From Nocardioides aquaticus (GTDB taxonomy: Bacteria; Actinomycetota; Actinomycetes; Propionibacteriales; Nocardioidaceae), in assembly GCF_018459925.1 (NCBI RefSeq), contig NZ_CP075371.1, positions 3,534,001 to 3,598,000 on the forward strand: DNA of 64,000 nucleotides, written 5' to 3'. Under the pieces are notes generated by a model that searched no databases, was not told the origin of the DNA, and worked only from the letters and a program-made list of their open reading frames with translations. Below are positions 27,764 to 36,288 of this stretch, one piece after another. Within the stretch, counting starts at the first letter, position 1, and each line of letters starts with the position of its first letter. The position numbers and the translations under genes are program-made.

Positions 27764-28051
27764 TCAGGTCCGCGGCAGGACCTCGGCCGTCGCGTCCGGC
27801 ACGTCCGGCACGCCACCGGTGGGTCCACCACCAGGCGGTCCGGGCGGCACCTGGTCGGGTCCGGCGTCCTCGACCTGCTCGACGGCCGGCACCCGCTCGC
27901 CGCCGTCCGTCGAGCTGCCGGCGGCGTACCCGGCCCCGCCGCCGGCCAGCAGCAGCCCGGCGGCGATGCCCCCGGCGAGGCCGTGGCGGCGCCAGCGCAG
28001 CCCGGTCGGCCGGGTCCTCCAGGGTGGTCGGGTCTGCTCGTCGTCGCTCAC
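27764..28051 (-). CDS. 95-residue Pro/Gly-rich single-pass membrane protein upstream of the response regulator
   Basis: No family is recognised. Residues 1-25 are charged and Arg/Trp-rich, residues 26-45 are a hydrophobic Gly/Ala-rich anchor (GGIAAGLLLAGGGAGYAAG), and the C-terminal half is Pro/Gly/Asp-rich and predicted disordered and exported. It precedes the OmpR-type response regulator by 45 bp in the same direction, so it may be a regulatory partner or target of that system; this is inference. Coding potential is supported by start, composition and spacing only. Confidence 0.6.
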   Translation of the reverse strand: MSDDEQTRPPWRTRPTGLRWRRHGLAGGIAAGLLLAGGGAGYAAGSSTDGGERVPAVEQVEDAGPDQVPPGPPGGGPTGGVPDVPDATAEVLPRT

Positions 28052-28162
28052 GCCGGCTCCTCGGGTCGCGGCCGGCGGGGTCGCCGGGCTCGTACGACCG
28101 AGCGTGGCGCGCGCCGCTGGGCGGGTGCTGCGGACCGCCTGTGCCGGGCCTGTGCGTCCGGG

Positions 28163-28462
28163 CTAGAGGTAGAGGCCGGTGCTCTCGGGCTCGAGCCGCT
28201 CGGCGGCGACGGCGTGCACGTCGCGCTCGCGCAGCACGACGTAGGTCTCGCCCTGCACCTCGACCTCGGCCTTCTCGGCCGGGTCGAACAGGACCCGGTC
28301 GCCCGCCTCCACCGCACGCGCGTGCGGTCCCACCGCGACGACCCGGGACCAGGCCAGGCGCTGGGCGCCCATCGCCGCGGTCGCCGGGATGACGATCCCA
28401 CCGGACGAGCGCCGCTCGCCCTCCTCCGGGTCCACCTCGACCAGCACGCGGTCGTGGAGCAT
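28163..28462 (-). CDS. GroES-family co-chaperone-like protein
   Basis: A 99-residue protein of the GroES/Cpn10 fold. It has MLHDRVLVEVD at the start, SSGGIVIPATA as the mobile-loop-like segment (about residues 20-30), and VGPHARAVEAGDRVLFDPAEKAEVEV in the second half. It is not linked to groEL here, so it is probably a divergent paralogue. ATG 28462 is the start; an upstream CTG within the same frame is less likely. It lies 12 bp after the DUF3618 gene. Confidence 0.8.
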   Translation of the reverse strand: MLHDRVLVEVDPEEGERRSSGGIVIPATAAMGAQRLAWSRVVAVGPHARAVEAGDRVLFDPAEKAEVEVQGETYVVLRERDVHAVAAERLEPESTGLYL

Positions 28463-28473
28463 CCGGATGGGGG

Positions 28474-28722
28474 TCAGGACGCGACCTTGCGCACCACGAC
28501 GAAGAGCAGGACGACGCCGGCGACGGCCCCGACGGTCTTCAGGATGTTGTCGGTGCGCGGCTCGCCGGTGGCGGCGTCGACGTAGTGGCCCTTCACGGCC
28601 GCCACCTCGCGCTGGACGATGGTCTTGGGGTGGGACCGGTAGAGCAGCTGGTCGATCGTCGTCGCCAGGCGCTCCCGGGTCTCCTCGATCTCGCGCTCGA
28701 GGTCCGACATCTGGTTGCTCAC
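28474..28722 (-). CDS. DUF3618 small membrane protein
   Basis: An 82-residue protein with the DUF3618 signature at its N-terminus (LEREIEETRERLATTIDQL), a predicted helical/coiled region, and a C-terminal membrane segment (VGAVAGVVLLFVVV). Actinobacterial homologues are often next to phage-holin-like or stress genes; function is unknown. Start is GTG 28722, and it overlaps the stop of the ECF ATPase gene by 4 bp. Confidence 0.82.
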   Translation of the reverse strand: MSNQMSDLEREIEETRERLATTIDQLLYRSHPKTIVQREVAAVKGHYVDAATGEPRTDNILKTVGAVAGVVLLFVVVRKVAS

Positions 28723-29474
28723 CGGGGCAGGCTACCAATGCGCCGGGGGTCGAAGCCCCACGGGAGCTCCAGTCGGTGCGTGGCCATCAGCTCGTCGTCG
28801 GTGAGCACCTCGAGAGTGGGGGCGTCGGCGACCACCTGGCCGTCGCTCAGCACCACCGCGCGCGAGCAGAGCTCGAGGGCGTACGGCAGGTCGTGGGTGA
28901 CCATCAGGACGGTCACGTCGAGCGAGCGCAGGATGTCGGCCAGCTCGCGGCGCGAGGCCGGGTCGAGGTTCGAGGACGGCTCGTCGAGCACCAGGATCTC
29001 GGGCTCCATGGCCAGCACGGTGGCGACGGCGACACGGCGACGCTGGCCGAAGGAGAGGTGGTGCGGCGGGCGGTCGGCGTACTCCGCCATCCCGACCTGC
29101 TCCAGGGCCGCGGCGACGCGGCGGTCCAGCTCAGCGCCCTTGAGCCCGAGGTTGGCCGGACCGAAGCCGACGTCGGCGCGGACCGAGCCCATGAAGAGCT
29201 GGTCGTCGGGGTCCTGGAAGACGATGCCGACCCGGCGGCGGACCTCTTGCAGGTTCTTCTTCTCGACCGGCAGCCCGCTGACGTGGACGCTGCCGGCCCC
29301 GCCGCCGAGGATGCCGTTGAGGTGCAGCACCAGGGTGGTCTTGCCCGCACCGTTGGGCCCGAGCAGCGCGACCCGCTCGCCCTGGTGGACGTGCAGGTCG
29401 ACCCCGAACAGGGCCTGGTGCCCGTCGGGGTAGGCGAAGGCGAGCCCCCGGACGTCCAGCACGGGCGTGGTCAC
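28719..29474 (-). CDS. ECF-type nickel/cobalt transporter ATPase
   Basis: A 251-residue ATPase of the CbiO/NikO group energising metal uptake. Walker A is GPNGAGKTT, the signature LSFGQRRRVAVA is intact (near residue 138), and Walker B with the switch is ILVLDEPSSNLDP, followed by the H-loop of VTHDLP. It is the last gene of the M-N-Q-O operon, 22 bp after the Q gene. The whole operon follows a Nur-like box, which favours nickel as substrate, although cobalt cannot be excluded. Confidence 0.92.
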   Translation of the reverse strand: MTTPVLDVRGLAFAYPDGHQALFGVDLHVHQGERVALLGPNGAGKTTLVLHLNGILGGGAGSVHVSGLPVEKKNLQEVRRRVGIVFQDPDDQLFMGSVRADVGFGPANLGLKGAELDRRVAAALEQVGMAEYADRPPHHLSFGQRRRVAVATVLAMEPEILVLDEPSSNLDPASRRELADILRSLDVTVLMVTHDLPYALELCSRAVVLSDGQVVADAPTLEVLTDDELMATHRLELPWGFDPRRIGSLPR

Positions 29475-29496
29475 GCGGGTCGTCTCCTCGGGTCGG

Positions 29497-30165
29497 TCAT
29501 CGGGGCAGCTCCCCGTCGTAGCCGCGGCTGAGCATGGCCAGGTGGACCCGCTCGCCGCGCTCGTAGGAGCGGATGAACAAGGCTCCCATGGAGCGCGCCA
29601 GCGTCGGCCAGTGCCGCGGCGAGCGCGGGTCGCAGCCGCGGGAGCGCATCGAGGTGGTCATCCGGGCGAGGTCGGCGGTGACGACGTCGAGGTAGCGCAG
29701 CATGAACGACATGATCTGGACCAGCAGGTCGGGCATCCGCAGCCGACGCAGCCCGCCCAGCACGTCGGCCGGCTCGGTGGTGGCCGCCATGGTCAGCGAG
29801 GCCAGCACGCCGAGGGTGCCCTTGGCGGCGAGGCCGCCGGCGGCGACCAGGCCGGGCTCGGAGACCGACAGGAACCCGATCTCGACCCGCGGCCCGGTGG
29901 CCACGAACGGCAGCAGCACCGCGAAGACCAGGAACGGGACCTCGATCCACATCCGGCGAGCCAGGTAGCCGAGCGGCACCTGGGCGAGCAGGACGACGCC
30001 GAGCAGCACGGCGAGCAGCACCGGGTACGCCGCCCACCACCCGGGCGGGACCGCGACGGCCAGCAGCACGAAGCCCAGCAGCGCGAGGAGCTTGAGGTGC
30101 GCCGGTGCCCGGTGGACCCGGCTGTGGCCGTGGTAGTGGAGCCGGTGGCCGTGCCCGGCGCCCAT
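29497..30165 (-). CDS. ECF-type metal transporter transmembrane component (Q)
   Basis: A 222-residue CbiQ/NikQ protein with about five membrane segments. Near the C-terminal cytoplasmic part lies the SRGCDPRSPRHWP coupling segment that contacts the ATPase, and an RSYERGERVHLAMLSRGYDG motif at the end. The ATG shares one base with the stop of the PDGLE gene (TGATG). It holds the T-component position in the M-N-Q-O order. Confidence 0.92.
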   Translation of the reverse strand: MGAGHGHRLHYHGHSRVHRAPAHLKLLALLGFVLLAVAVPPGWWAAYPVLLAVLLGVVLLAQVPLGYLARRMWIEVPFLVFAVLLPFVATGPRVEIGFLSVSEPGLVAAGGLAAKGTLGVLASLTMAATTEPADVLGGLRRLRMPDLLVQIMSFMLRYLDVVTADLARMTTSMRSRGCDPRSPRHWPTLARSMGALFIRSYERGERVHLAMLSRGYDGELPR

Positions 30166-30515
30166 CAGCGCCCGGCGTCGACGGAGGTAGAACGTCGCCC
30201 GGGGCTGTCCGGGTCCTCGGCCCGGTCGCCGCGCCGGCGGATCGCCCAGAACAGGCCGCCGGACAGCCCGAGCACGGCGGTGACGCCGATCAGGCCGGCC
30301 AGGCCCCCGGAGACGCGCTCGTCGTCCACGCCGCGGGTCTGGTAGTCGGCCAGCGGCGAGTCGGCGGTGGCGGAGTCCTCGGCGCTGTCCAGGAAGCCGG
30401 TCGTCTCGGCCACGTACTCCAGCCCGTCGGGGTGGCTGCTGGCGTAGAAGCTCAGGCCCCCGGCCAGCACCAGCGTGACCAGCAGGGCCACGACGGCCAG
30501 GCGGCGCCCGCTCAT
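30165..30515 (-). CDS. PDGLE domain protein (CbiN/NikN-like small component)
   Basis: A 116-residue two-helix protein. An N-terminal membrane segment is followed by SSHPDGLEYVAE, the PDGLE motif of the small accessory subunit of nickel/cobalt ECF transporters. A second membrane segment (about residues 75-95) and an Asp/Arg-rich cytoplasmic tail end it. The ATG 30515 overlaps the M gene stop by 4 bp (ATGA). It supports substrate uptake through the M protein. Confidence 0.9.
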   Translation of the reverse strand: MSGRRLAVVALLVTLVLAGGLSFYASSHPDGLEYVAETTGFLDSAEDSATADSPLADYQTRGVDDERVSGGLAGLIGVTAVLGLSGGLFWAIRRRGDRAEDPDSPGRRSTSVDAGR

Positions 30516-31228
30516 GCCACCTCCTCCGTCCGGGCCTGGCCGGCGACCGCGGACGGACGCACCTCGAGGGTGCGCGCCGAGACGAGCCGCCGCGCGCCGT
30601 GGACCAGGTCGGGGCGGACCGCGACGACGGACCCGACGACCAGCCCGGTCACCACCGCCTCGCCGACCCCGATCACCACGTGCCAGCCGACCATCGCGGC
30701 GAGCACGGCGCCGGTGTCGATCGGGGCGTTGCCACCGACGACGAAGAGCAGGGTGAAGACGGTCGCGGCGGCCGGCACCGAGACCAGCGCGCCGACGGCG
30801 GCGGCCGGCGCCACCGAACCGAGCCGGCGGGGCAGCACGAGCAGGGCGAGCCGGAACACCGCGTACCCGACGAAGCAGCCCACGACCCCCATCAGCGTGA
30901 TGTTGGTGCCCAGCGCGGTGACGCCTCCGTCGGCCATGAAGAGGGCTTGGACCAGGAGCACCACGCTCAGGCAGAGCATCCCTGTCCACGGCCCGACCAG
31001 GACCGCGGCGAGCGCACCGCCGATGAGGTGGCCGCTGGTGCCGGCGCCGACGGGGAAGTTGATCATCTGGCCGGCGAAGACGAAGGCCGCGACCAGGCCG
31101 GCCATCGGCGCGGTCCGGTCGTCGAGCTCGCCGCGCGCCTTGCGCAGGGCCACGGCGATGCCCGCCGCGGCGACGACGCCGGTGGCCACCGAGGTGGGGG
31201 CGTCGAGGAAACCGTCTGGGACGTGCAC
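30512..31228 (-). CDS. ECF-type nickel/cobalt substrate-binding membrane protein (M)
   Basis: A 238-residue CbiM/NikM protein. The N-terminus is MHVPDGFLDAPTSV, and the early His residue is the conserved metal ligand that must be near the mature N-terminus in this family. A second His-containing segment is AGTSGHLIGGALAAVLVGPW (about residues 60-80). About six membrane segments follow. GTG 31228 has GGAGGT six bases upstream, which fixes the start. First gene of the operon, with a Nur-like palindrome 72 bp upstream. Confidence 0.93.
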   Translation of the reverse strand: MHVPDGFLDAPTSVATGVVAAAGIAVALRKARGELDDRTAPMAGLVAAFVFAGQMINFPVGAGTSGHLIGGALAAVLVGPWTGMLCLSVVLLVQALFMADGGVTALGTNITLMGVVGCFVGYAVFRLALLVLPRRLGSVAPAAAVGALVSVPAAATVFTLLFVVGGNAPIDTGAVLAAMVGWHVVIGVGEAVVTGLVVGSVVAVRPDLVHGARRLVSARTLEVRPSAVAGQARTEEVA

Positions 31229-31299
31229 GTCGGACCTCCGCGGGGTCGGTGTCAGCTGCTCGGTAGGTTGAGAGGGTCGGGCACGCCCAACGTACGCTA

Positions 31300-31316
31300 T
31301 TGCGACTCGCTCGCAG
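31300..31316. promoter_or_regulatory. Nur-like (nickel-responsive Fur-family) operator before the M-N-Q-O operon
   Basis: TTGCGACTCGCTCGCAG has TTGCGA and TCGCAG arms separated by 5 bp. This matches the spacing and core of the Streptomyces Nur box (tTGCaa-N5-ttGCAA). It lies between the metal-uptake operon and a peroxiredoxin gene, so repression by Nur under nickel sufficiency is plausible. The inner bases are GC-shifted as expected for this genome. Confidence 0.6.
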
Positions 31317-31345
31317 CAACTCTCCGACCGGACAGGACCCTCCCC

Positions 31346-31831
31346 GTGACGCAGCCAGCGCAGCCCTCCCGCCTCTCCCCCGGCGACGTGGCGCCCGACT
31401 TCACCCTGCCCAGCGACACCGGCGAGCAGGTCACGCTGTCCTCGCTTCGCGGGCGCAAGGTGGTCGTCTACTTCTACCCGGCCGCGATGACCCCGGGCTG
31501 CACCACGCAGGCCTGTGACTTCTCGGAGTCCCTGGGCTCGTTGGAGGCACAGGGCTACACCGTGCTCGGGGTCTCCCCCGACGCCCCCGAGAAGCTCGCC
31601 CGCTTCCGGGAGCGGGACGGGCTCTCGATCACGCTCCTGTCCGACGCCGACAAGCAGGTGATGAGCGCCTGGGGCGCCTTCGGGGAGAAGAAGAACTACG
31701 GCAAGGTCGTCCAGGGCGTCATCCGCTCCACCCTGGTGCTCGACGAGGACGGCGTGGTGACGCTGGCGCAGTACAACGTGCGGGCCACCGGGCACGTCGC
31801 GAAGCTGCGCCGCGACCTCGCCCTGGCCTGA
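31346..31831 (+). CDS. bcp: thioredoxin-dependent peroxiredoxin, Bcp/PrxQ type
   Basis: A 161-residue peroxiredoxin that reduces H2O2 and organic peroxides with thioredoxin. The peroxidatic Cys lies in MTPGCTTQAC (about residue 50); a further Cys five residues on is the likely resolving residue of the PrxQ class. The N-terminal DVAPDFTLPSDTG is typical. Start GTG 31346 is preferred to longer frames. It diverges from the nickel/cobalt operon and shares the Nur-like box region. Confidence 0.9.
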   Translation: MTQPAQPSRLSPGDVAPDFTLPSDTGEQVTLSSLRGRKVVVYFYPAAMTPGCTTQACDFSESLGSLEAQGYTVLGVSPDAPEKLARFRERDGLSITLLSDADKQVMSAWGAFGEKKNYGKVVQGVIRSTLVLDEDGVVTLAQYNVRATGHVAKLRRDLALA

Positions 31832-31880
31832 GCCACCGGCGGGCGTCCCGGCGGCCGTCTCCTAGGATCGGGCCGCTCAC

Positions 31881-31962
31881 GCCGGAGTGGTGGAACTGGC
31901 AGACACGCAGGATTTAGGTTCCTGTGCCTTCGGGCGTGCGGGTTCGAGTCCCGTCTCCGGCA
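31881..31962 (+). tRNA. tRNA-Leu (anticodon TAG)
   Basis: An 82-base class II tRNA. Acceptor GCCGGAG/CTCCGGC, anticodon stem CAGGA/TCCTG with loop TTTAGGT (anticodon TAG), a long variable arm (GTGCCTTCGGGCGTGC-type stem), and T-arm CGGGT/CCCG around TTCGAGT are all intact. The CCA is not encoded. Confidence 0.95.
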
Positions 31963-31977
31963 CGGTGGGCACGCGCG

Positions 31978-32559
31978 TCAGGCGCGGTCCTCCTCCTTGA
32001 GCCGCGGCGGCGTGGTCAGCTCGGGGTGGATGCCGGTCTTGTCGGCGTAGAACTCCCGGATCCGGTCCATGTCGGCGCGGACGTCGCCGGACAGCTCGAA
32101 GGTCGGGCCCCAGCCGACCCGGCGCGTCGGGCGGTCGATGTAGGCCAGCGTCACCGGCAGGCCGGTCTGCTGCGCGATCCGGTAGAAGCCGGACTTCCAG
32201 TGCTCGGCCTTGCTGCGGGTGCCCTCGGCGGCCAGCCCGAGCAGGAACGAGTCCTCGGTGCGCGCGTCGGCGACGAGGCGACGGATCGTCCCGCCCGGGT
32301 CCTTGCGGTCCAGCGGCACCGCGCCGGTGGCGCGCAGCAGCGGGCCGAGCGGGCCGACGAACAGCTCCTTCTTCACCAGGAGCCGGATCACGATCTTGCT
32401 CTCCCAGGCCAGCAGGAGGGTGAGCACCCAGTCCCAGTTTGAGGTGTGCGGCGCCCCCACGAGCACGCCCCGGCGGGGCACCTCGCCGACGGCGCGCCAG
32501 CGCACGGCGCCGAGCAGGAGGCGGGACAGGGAGCGTCGGACGAGGAAGGGTCGGGCCAC
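31978..32559 (-). CDS. 1-acyl-sn-glycerol-3-phosphate acyltransferase-like protein
   Basis: A 193-residue PlsC-family acyltransferase. The catalytic motif is an H-T-S-N-W-D variant (HTSNWDW near residue 39), followed by a downstream AAEGTRSKAEHWKSG (EGTR-type motif III near residue 109). It probably acylates a lysophospholipid or sugar-lipid at the inner membrane. It is short but complete for this subgroup. It lies on the opposite strand, 15 bp after tRNA-Leu. Confidence 0.85.
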   Translation of the reverse strand: MARPFLVRRSLSRLLLGAVRWRAVGEVPRRGVLVGAPHTSNWDWVLTLLLAWESKIVIRLLVKKELFVGPLGPLLRATGAVPLDRKDPGGTIRRLVADARTEDSFLLGLAAEGTRSKAEHWKSGFYRIAQQTGLPVTLAYIDRPTRRVGWGPTFELSGDVRADMDRIREFYADKTGIHPELTTPPRLKEEDRA

Positions 32560-32598
32560 GCAGGGACTGTAGTGGGCCCGGGGCGACGGTCCTGCGGG

Positions 32599-33012
32599 CT
32601 AGCAGTCGCCGTCGCCGCCCTGGAGCGCGCCCAGGATGATCGGCAGGATCTCCGGATGCGCCAGACCCAGGCCCGCGAGGTCACCTGCCGCGCACCAGCG
32701 GAGCTCGTCGTGCTCGTCAGGTGCGGCATTGACCACCTCGCCCTCCCACCGGGTGACGAGGAACCCGTCCATCTCGAGGTGGGGGTCGTCCACCGAGATC
32801 GGGATGGGCGACGGGTCGATGATGTGCACGCCGAGCTCCTCGAGGCACTCTCGGACGACGGCTCGGTGGGGCGACTCGCCTCCGTCGACGTGTCCGCCGA
32901 CGAGGTCCCAGCAGTCGGGGTACCACCGACGCGAGGGGTGACGATGCCCCAGGAGCACGAGCCCGTCGTGCACCAGTGCGGCGACGGCGATCCGGGTCCG
33001 AGCCGGGGCCAC
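32599..33012 (-). CDS. Nudix hydrolase
   Basis: A Nudix-fold protein. The Nudix box GGHVDGGESPHRAVVRECLE, continuing ELGV, matches G-x5-E-x7-REuxEExGu. Start choice is uncertain: GTG 33012 gives 137 residues beginning with a typical RIAVAALVHDGLVLLGHRHP strand, while GTG 33096 immediately after the rdgB stop would add 28 unusual Cys-rich residues. A potential alternative start in another frame at 33077 (MRPMTALPARW) suggests a possible small sequencing indel upstream. Substrate is unknown. Confidence 0.8.
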   Translation of the reverse strand: MAPARTRIAVAALVHDGLVLLGHRHPSRRWYPDCWDLVGGHVDGGESPHRAVVRECLEELGVHIIDPSPIPISVDDPHLEMDGFLVTRWEGEVVNAAPDEHDELRWCAAGDLAGLGLAHPEILPIILGALQGGDGDC

Positions 33013-33096
33013 CGTGCCGGCAGCGCAGTCATGGGCCTCATCACGGCCTGCAGACCGTACGCAGGCACACGACCCACGGGACGGGCGCTGCCCCAC

Positions 33097-33708
33097 CTAC
33101 GCCGTCAACGCCTCGCGGGCCAGCGGGGCCAGCAGGCGGAGCGCCTCACCGCGGTGCGAGATGGCGTCCTTCTCCTCCGGGGACAGCTCGGCGGTCGTCC
33201 GACCCGGGGCCGAGTCGGCCTCGAAGAGCACGTCGTAGCCGAAGCCGCCGCTGCCGGCGACCTCGCGGCGTACGGACCCCGGCATGACGCCCTCGGTGAT
33301 CAGCTCGCGCCCTCCGGGCAGGCACAGGGCGACCGCGCAGGCGAAGTGGCCACGACGGCGGGCGTCGGGCACGTCGACGAGCTGCGCCAGGAGCAGGGCG
33401 TTGTTGCGCTCGTCGCTCTTCGGCGGGCCCGCCCAGCGGGCCGAGAGCACGCCGGGCATCCCGTTCAGGGCGTCCACGCACAGGCCGCTGTCGTCGGCCA
33501 GGGTCGGCAGGCCGGTGGCCACGAAGCCGGCCCGGGCCTTGACCAGCGCGTTGCCGGCGAAGGTGGGGGCGTCCTCGACCGGCTCGTCGTAGGCGTCGAC
33601 CGCGTCCAGCCCGACGACCTCGAGATCCGGCACGACGTCACCGAGGATGCGCTGCATCTCCGCGATCTTCTTGGCGTTGCGCGAGGCCAGGTGGACCGTG
33701 GTGGTCAC
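33097..33708 (-). CDS. rdgB: RdgB/HAM1-type XTP/dITP diphosphatase
   Basis: A 203-residue house-cleaning enzyme that hydrolyses non-canonical purine nucleoside triphosphates such as dITP and XTP. Signature segments are [17 protein letters not shown] near the N-terminus, [20 protein letters not shown] (metal-binding, about residue 68) and [10 protein letters not shown]. Its ATG overlaps the rph stop by 4 bp. The rph-rdgB pair matches the mycobacterial arrangement. Confidence 0.95.
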   Translation of the reverse strand: MTTTVHLASRNAKKIAEMQRILGDVVPDLEVVGLDAVDAYDEPVEDAPTFAGNALVKARAGFVATGLPTLADDSGLCVDALNGMPGVLSARWAGPPKSDERNNALLLAQLVDVPDARRRGHFACAVALCLPGGRELITEGVMPGSVRREVAGSGGFGYDVLFEADSAPGRTTAELSPEEKDAISHRGEALRLLAPLAREALTA

Positions 33709-34427
33709 GTCCGCGACTCCGTCTGCAGACGGGTGAGGTCGGCGCAGCCCTTCTCGGCCAGGCCGAGCAGCGCGTCCAGCTCGGCGCGGTCGAAGGGAGC
33801 GCCCTCGGCGGTTCCCTGCACCTCGACGAACGAGCCGGTGCCGGTCATCACGACGTTCATGTCGGTCTCGGCGCGGACGTCCTCCTCGTACGGGAGGTCG
33901 AGCCGGGCCACGCCGTCGATGATCCCGACGCTGATCGCGGCCACCGACCCGGTCAGCGGCTCGCCCTTGAGGGACCCCGCCGCGCGCAGGTGGTCCACGG
34001 CGTCGGCCAGCGCGACCCAGGCACCGGTGATGGCGGCGGTCCGGGTGCCGCCGTCGGCCTGCAGCACGTCGCAGTCGAGCTGGATCGTGTTCTCCCCGAG
34101 CGCCTTGTAGTCGACGACCGCGCGCAGCGACCGGCCGACCAGGCGGCTGATCTCGTGGGTGCGTCCCCCGATCCGGCCCTTGACCGACTCGCGGTCCGAC
34201 CGGGTGTGGGTGGCGGCCGGGAGCATGGCGTACTCGGCGGTCACCCAGCCGAGCCCGGAGCCCTTGCGCCAGCGCGGGACGCCCTCGGAGGCCGAGGCCG
34301 CGCAGAGCACCTTGGTGCCCCCGAACTCGACCAGGACGGACCCGGCCGCGTGGTCAAGCCAGTTCCGGGTGATCCTCACCTGGCGGAGCTCGTCGTCGGC
34401 CCGACCGTCTGCGCGCTTCGTCGTCAT
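33705..34427 (-). CDS. rph: ribonuclease PH
   Basis: A 240-residue phosphorolytic 3'-5' exoribonuclease that trims tRNA 3' ends. Characteristic segments are [20 protein letters not shown] at the N-terminus, [16 protein letters not shown] [20 protein letters not shown] around residue 96, and [19 protein letters not shown], which contains phosphate-binding residues. It overlaps rdgB in the order rph-rdgB. Standard length and no anomalies. Confidence 0.96.
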   Translation of the reverse strand: MTTKRADGRADDELRQVRITRNWLDHAAGSVLVEFGGTKVLCAASASEGVPRWRKGSGLGWVTAEYAMLPAATHTRSDRESVKGRIGGRTHEISRLVGRSLRAVVDYKALGENTIQLDCDVLQADGGTRTAAITGAWVALADAVDHLRAAGSLKGEPLTGSVAAISVGIIDGVARLDLPYEEDVRAETDMNVVMTGTGSFVEVQGTAEGAPFDRAELDALLGLAEKGCADLTRLQTESRT

Positions 34428-34468
34428 ACGAGCACGCTACTGGTCGCTGCGGTCGGGCCGACGGCGGC

Positions 34469-35284
34469 TTACTTCGGCTCTGCCCGGAGCAGGCGGAGCA
34501 GCCCGATCACGAAGGGGACGACCAGCCAGATCGTGCCGGAGACGAGCAGCTGGGCGAGGAGCTCCCCGCTCGGGGCGCCCTCGTCGACGAACATCAGCTG
34601 CTGGGCGGTGTTGAACTCGATCCACGGCGCCAGGTCGGCGAACCACTCCTGGAACGCCGACAGGATGCCGACCGCCAGCGGCAGCACCAGCGTGTAGATG
34701 AAGTAGGTGACGATCGCCGCGGCGCTGTTCATCAGCAGCATGCCGATCGCGAACCCGGTCAGGATGCCGATCAGGTTGGCCACCAGGAAGCCCTTGACGA
34801 GCAGCTCGGCGGTCAACGACCAGTCGCCCCCGCCGATCAGCGTGCCGAGCGCGGCGACCAGGGCCGCGACGGCGATCAGCGCCGCCCCCAGGATCAGCCC
34901 GGCGACGAACTTGGCGCCGACCACCCGCCCGCGGTGCGGCTCGAGGGTGAAGGTGGTCAGGCCGGTGCGCTGGCTCCACTCGCTGGTGACCATCAGGATC
35001 AGCAGCACCGGCAGGAAGTAGCCCAGGACCGCCCCCGAGACGCCGACGACGTCGCCGAAGTCGGTGGACCCCTCGGGTGCCGCGAAGGCGTAGATCACCA
35101 CCACGACGAGGCACAGCGCCACGATGGCGGCGGTGAACCAGCGGCCGGCGCGGGTGTCGAGCGCCTTGCGGAGCTCGACCGAGACCAGGCGGGTGAACGG
35201 GACGGCGGGGGTGCCGCTGACGTCGAGGACGCCGGTGGGCGTCGGTGCGGTGGTGCCGGACGTGCCGGTCATGTCGGTGCTCAT
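34469..35284 (-). CDS. ABC transporter permease (ABC-2 type)
   Basis: A 271-residue permease with six predicted membrane segments after a 35-residue Thr/Gly/Pro-rich cytoplasmic leader. The sequence RLVSVELRKALDTRAGRWF is typical of ABC-2 exporters paired with a NodI/CcmA-like ATPase. Its ATG 35284 overlaps the ATPase stop by 4 bp. The pair lies next to a divergent NarL-type two-component system, so regulation by it is likely. Substrate is unknown; peptide antibiotics or lipids are common for the group. Confidence 0.88.
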   Translation of the reverse strand: MSTDMTGTSGTTAPTPTGVLDVSGTPAVPFTRLVSVELRKALDTRAGRWFTAAIVALCLVVVVIYAFAAPEGSTDFGDVVGVSGAVLGYFLPVLLILMVTSEWSQRTGLTTFTLEPHRGRVVGAKFVAGLILGAALIAVAALVAALGTLIGGGDWSLTAELLVKGFLVANLIGILTGFAIGMLLMNSAAAIVTYFIYTLVLPLAVGILSAFQEWFADLAPWIEFNTAQQLMFVDEGAPSGELLAQLLVSGTIWLVVPFVIGLLRLLRAEPK

Positions 35285-36207
35285 GCGGTGGCTCCCTGCT
35301 GGGTCGCGGCGACGGGGTGGCCCTCGCGCTGGGTGTCCTCGGTCAGCTCCAGGAAGAGGTCCTCGAGGCCGCCGGAGCCGGAGCGGAGGTCGGTGAGGAC
35401 CACGCCGGCCTGCAGGGCGGCCCGGCCGACCTCGGCGGGGGCGCACGGCACGCGCAGGCCCTCGCCGGCCGGGGTCGGCTCGTACCCGGCCCGGGCGAGC
35501 GCGGCGCCGAGCGCCGCGTCGTCCTCGGAGGAGACCAGCGTGGCGCTGGCCCGGCCGGCGAGCAGCGACCTCTTGTCGCCCTGGGCGACGATCCTGCCGC
35601 GCCCGATCAGGATCATCTCGTCGGCGATCATCTCGACCTCGTGCAGCAGGTGGCTGGAGAGCAGCACCGTGCCGCCGCGGTCGGCGTAGCCCCCGAGCAG
35701 CCCGCGCATCCACCGGATGCCCGCGGGGTCCAGGCCGTTGGCCGGCTCGTCGAGGATCAGCACCGACGGGTCGCCCAGCAGCGCGTGGGCGATGCCGAGC
35801 CGCTGCCGCATCCCGAGCGAGTAGTTGCGCACCCGCCGCTTGGACTCGGTGCCGCTCAGCGAGACCAGCTCGAGCATCTCGTCGACCCGCGAGTCGGGCA
35901 GGCCCATGGTGCGGGCGCCGATGGTGAGGACCTCGCGGCCGGTCCGCCCGGCGTGCTGGGCCGAGGCGTCCAGCAGGACACCCACGTGCCGCCCCGGGTT
36001 GGGGATGTCGGCGTAGGGCAGGCCGCCGATGCGCACGCTGCCCGAGGTGGCCGGGGTGAGCCCGACCATGATCCGCATCGACGTGGTCTTCCCCGCACCG
36101 TTCGGCCCGAGGAAGCCGGTGACCCGACCCGGGCGTGCGGTGAAGCTGACGTCGTCGACGGCGGCGAACCCGCCGTACTTCTTGGTGAGGTGCTCGACCG
36201 TGATCAT
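35281..36207 (-). CDS. ABC transporter ATP-binding protein (ABC-2 exporter)
   Basis: A 308-residue ATPase. Walker A GPNGAGKTT is near residue 38, the signature YSLGMRQRLGIAHALLG is near residue 137 and Walker B VLILDEPANGLDP follows. A C-terminal 80-residue accessory domain contains the Glu-rich ELTEDT end. ATG 36207 (MITVEHLTKKYGG) is chosen, because upstream codons lack a Shine-Dalgarno. It pairs with the permease downstream and diverges from a kinase/regulator operon. Confidence 0.93.
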   Translation of the reverse strand: MITVEHLTKKYGGFAAVDDVSFTARPGRVTGFLGPNGAGKTTSMRIMVGLTPATSGSVRIGGLPYADIPNPGRHVGVLLDASAQHAGRTGREVLTIGARTMGLPDSRVDEMLELVSLSGTESKRRVRNYSLGMRQRLGIAHALLGDPSVLILDEPANGLDPAGIRWMRGLLGGYADRGGTVLLSSHLLHEVEMIADEMILIGRGRIVAQGDKRSLLAGRASATLVSSEDDAALGAALARAGYEPTPAGEGLRVPCAPAEVGRAALQAGVVLTDLRSGSGGLEDLFLELTEDTQREGHPVAATQQGATA

Positions 36208-36288
36208 GGCCCCAGCCTGGCCTGCGGGGACCCGCCGCGCATCGGTCCGGCGTCCCGACACACCCCCGACCTAAGTAGGGGTCTCCTC

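Noticed and set aside
31229..31345. Possible cobalamin riboswitch before the nickel/cobalt operon
   Set aside because: The gap is too short for a B12 riboswitch and has no B12-box; a Nur-like palindrome explains it better.
32599..33077. Sixth homopolymer frameshift in the Nudix gene near 33020-33077
   Set aside because: An alternative start in another frame (MRPMTALPARW) hints at it, but the Nudix frame already has usable starts, so a shift cannot be shown.
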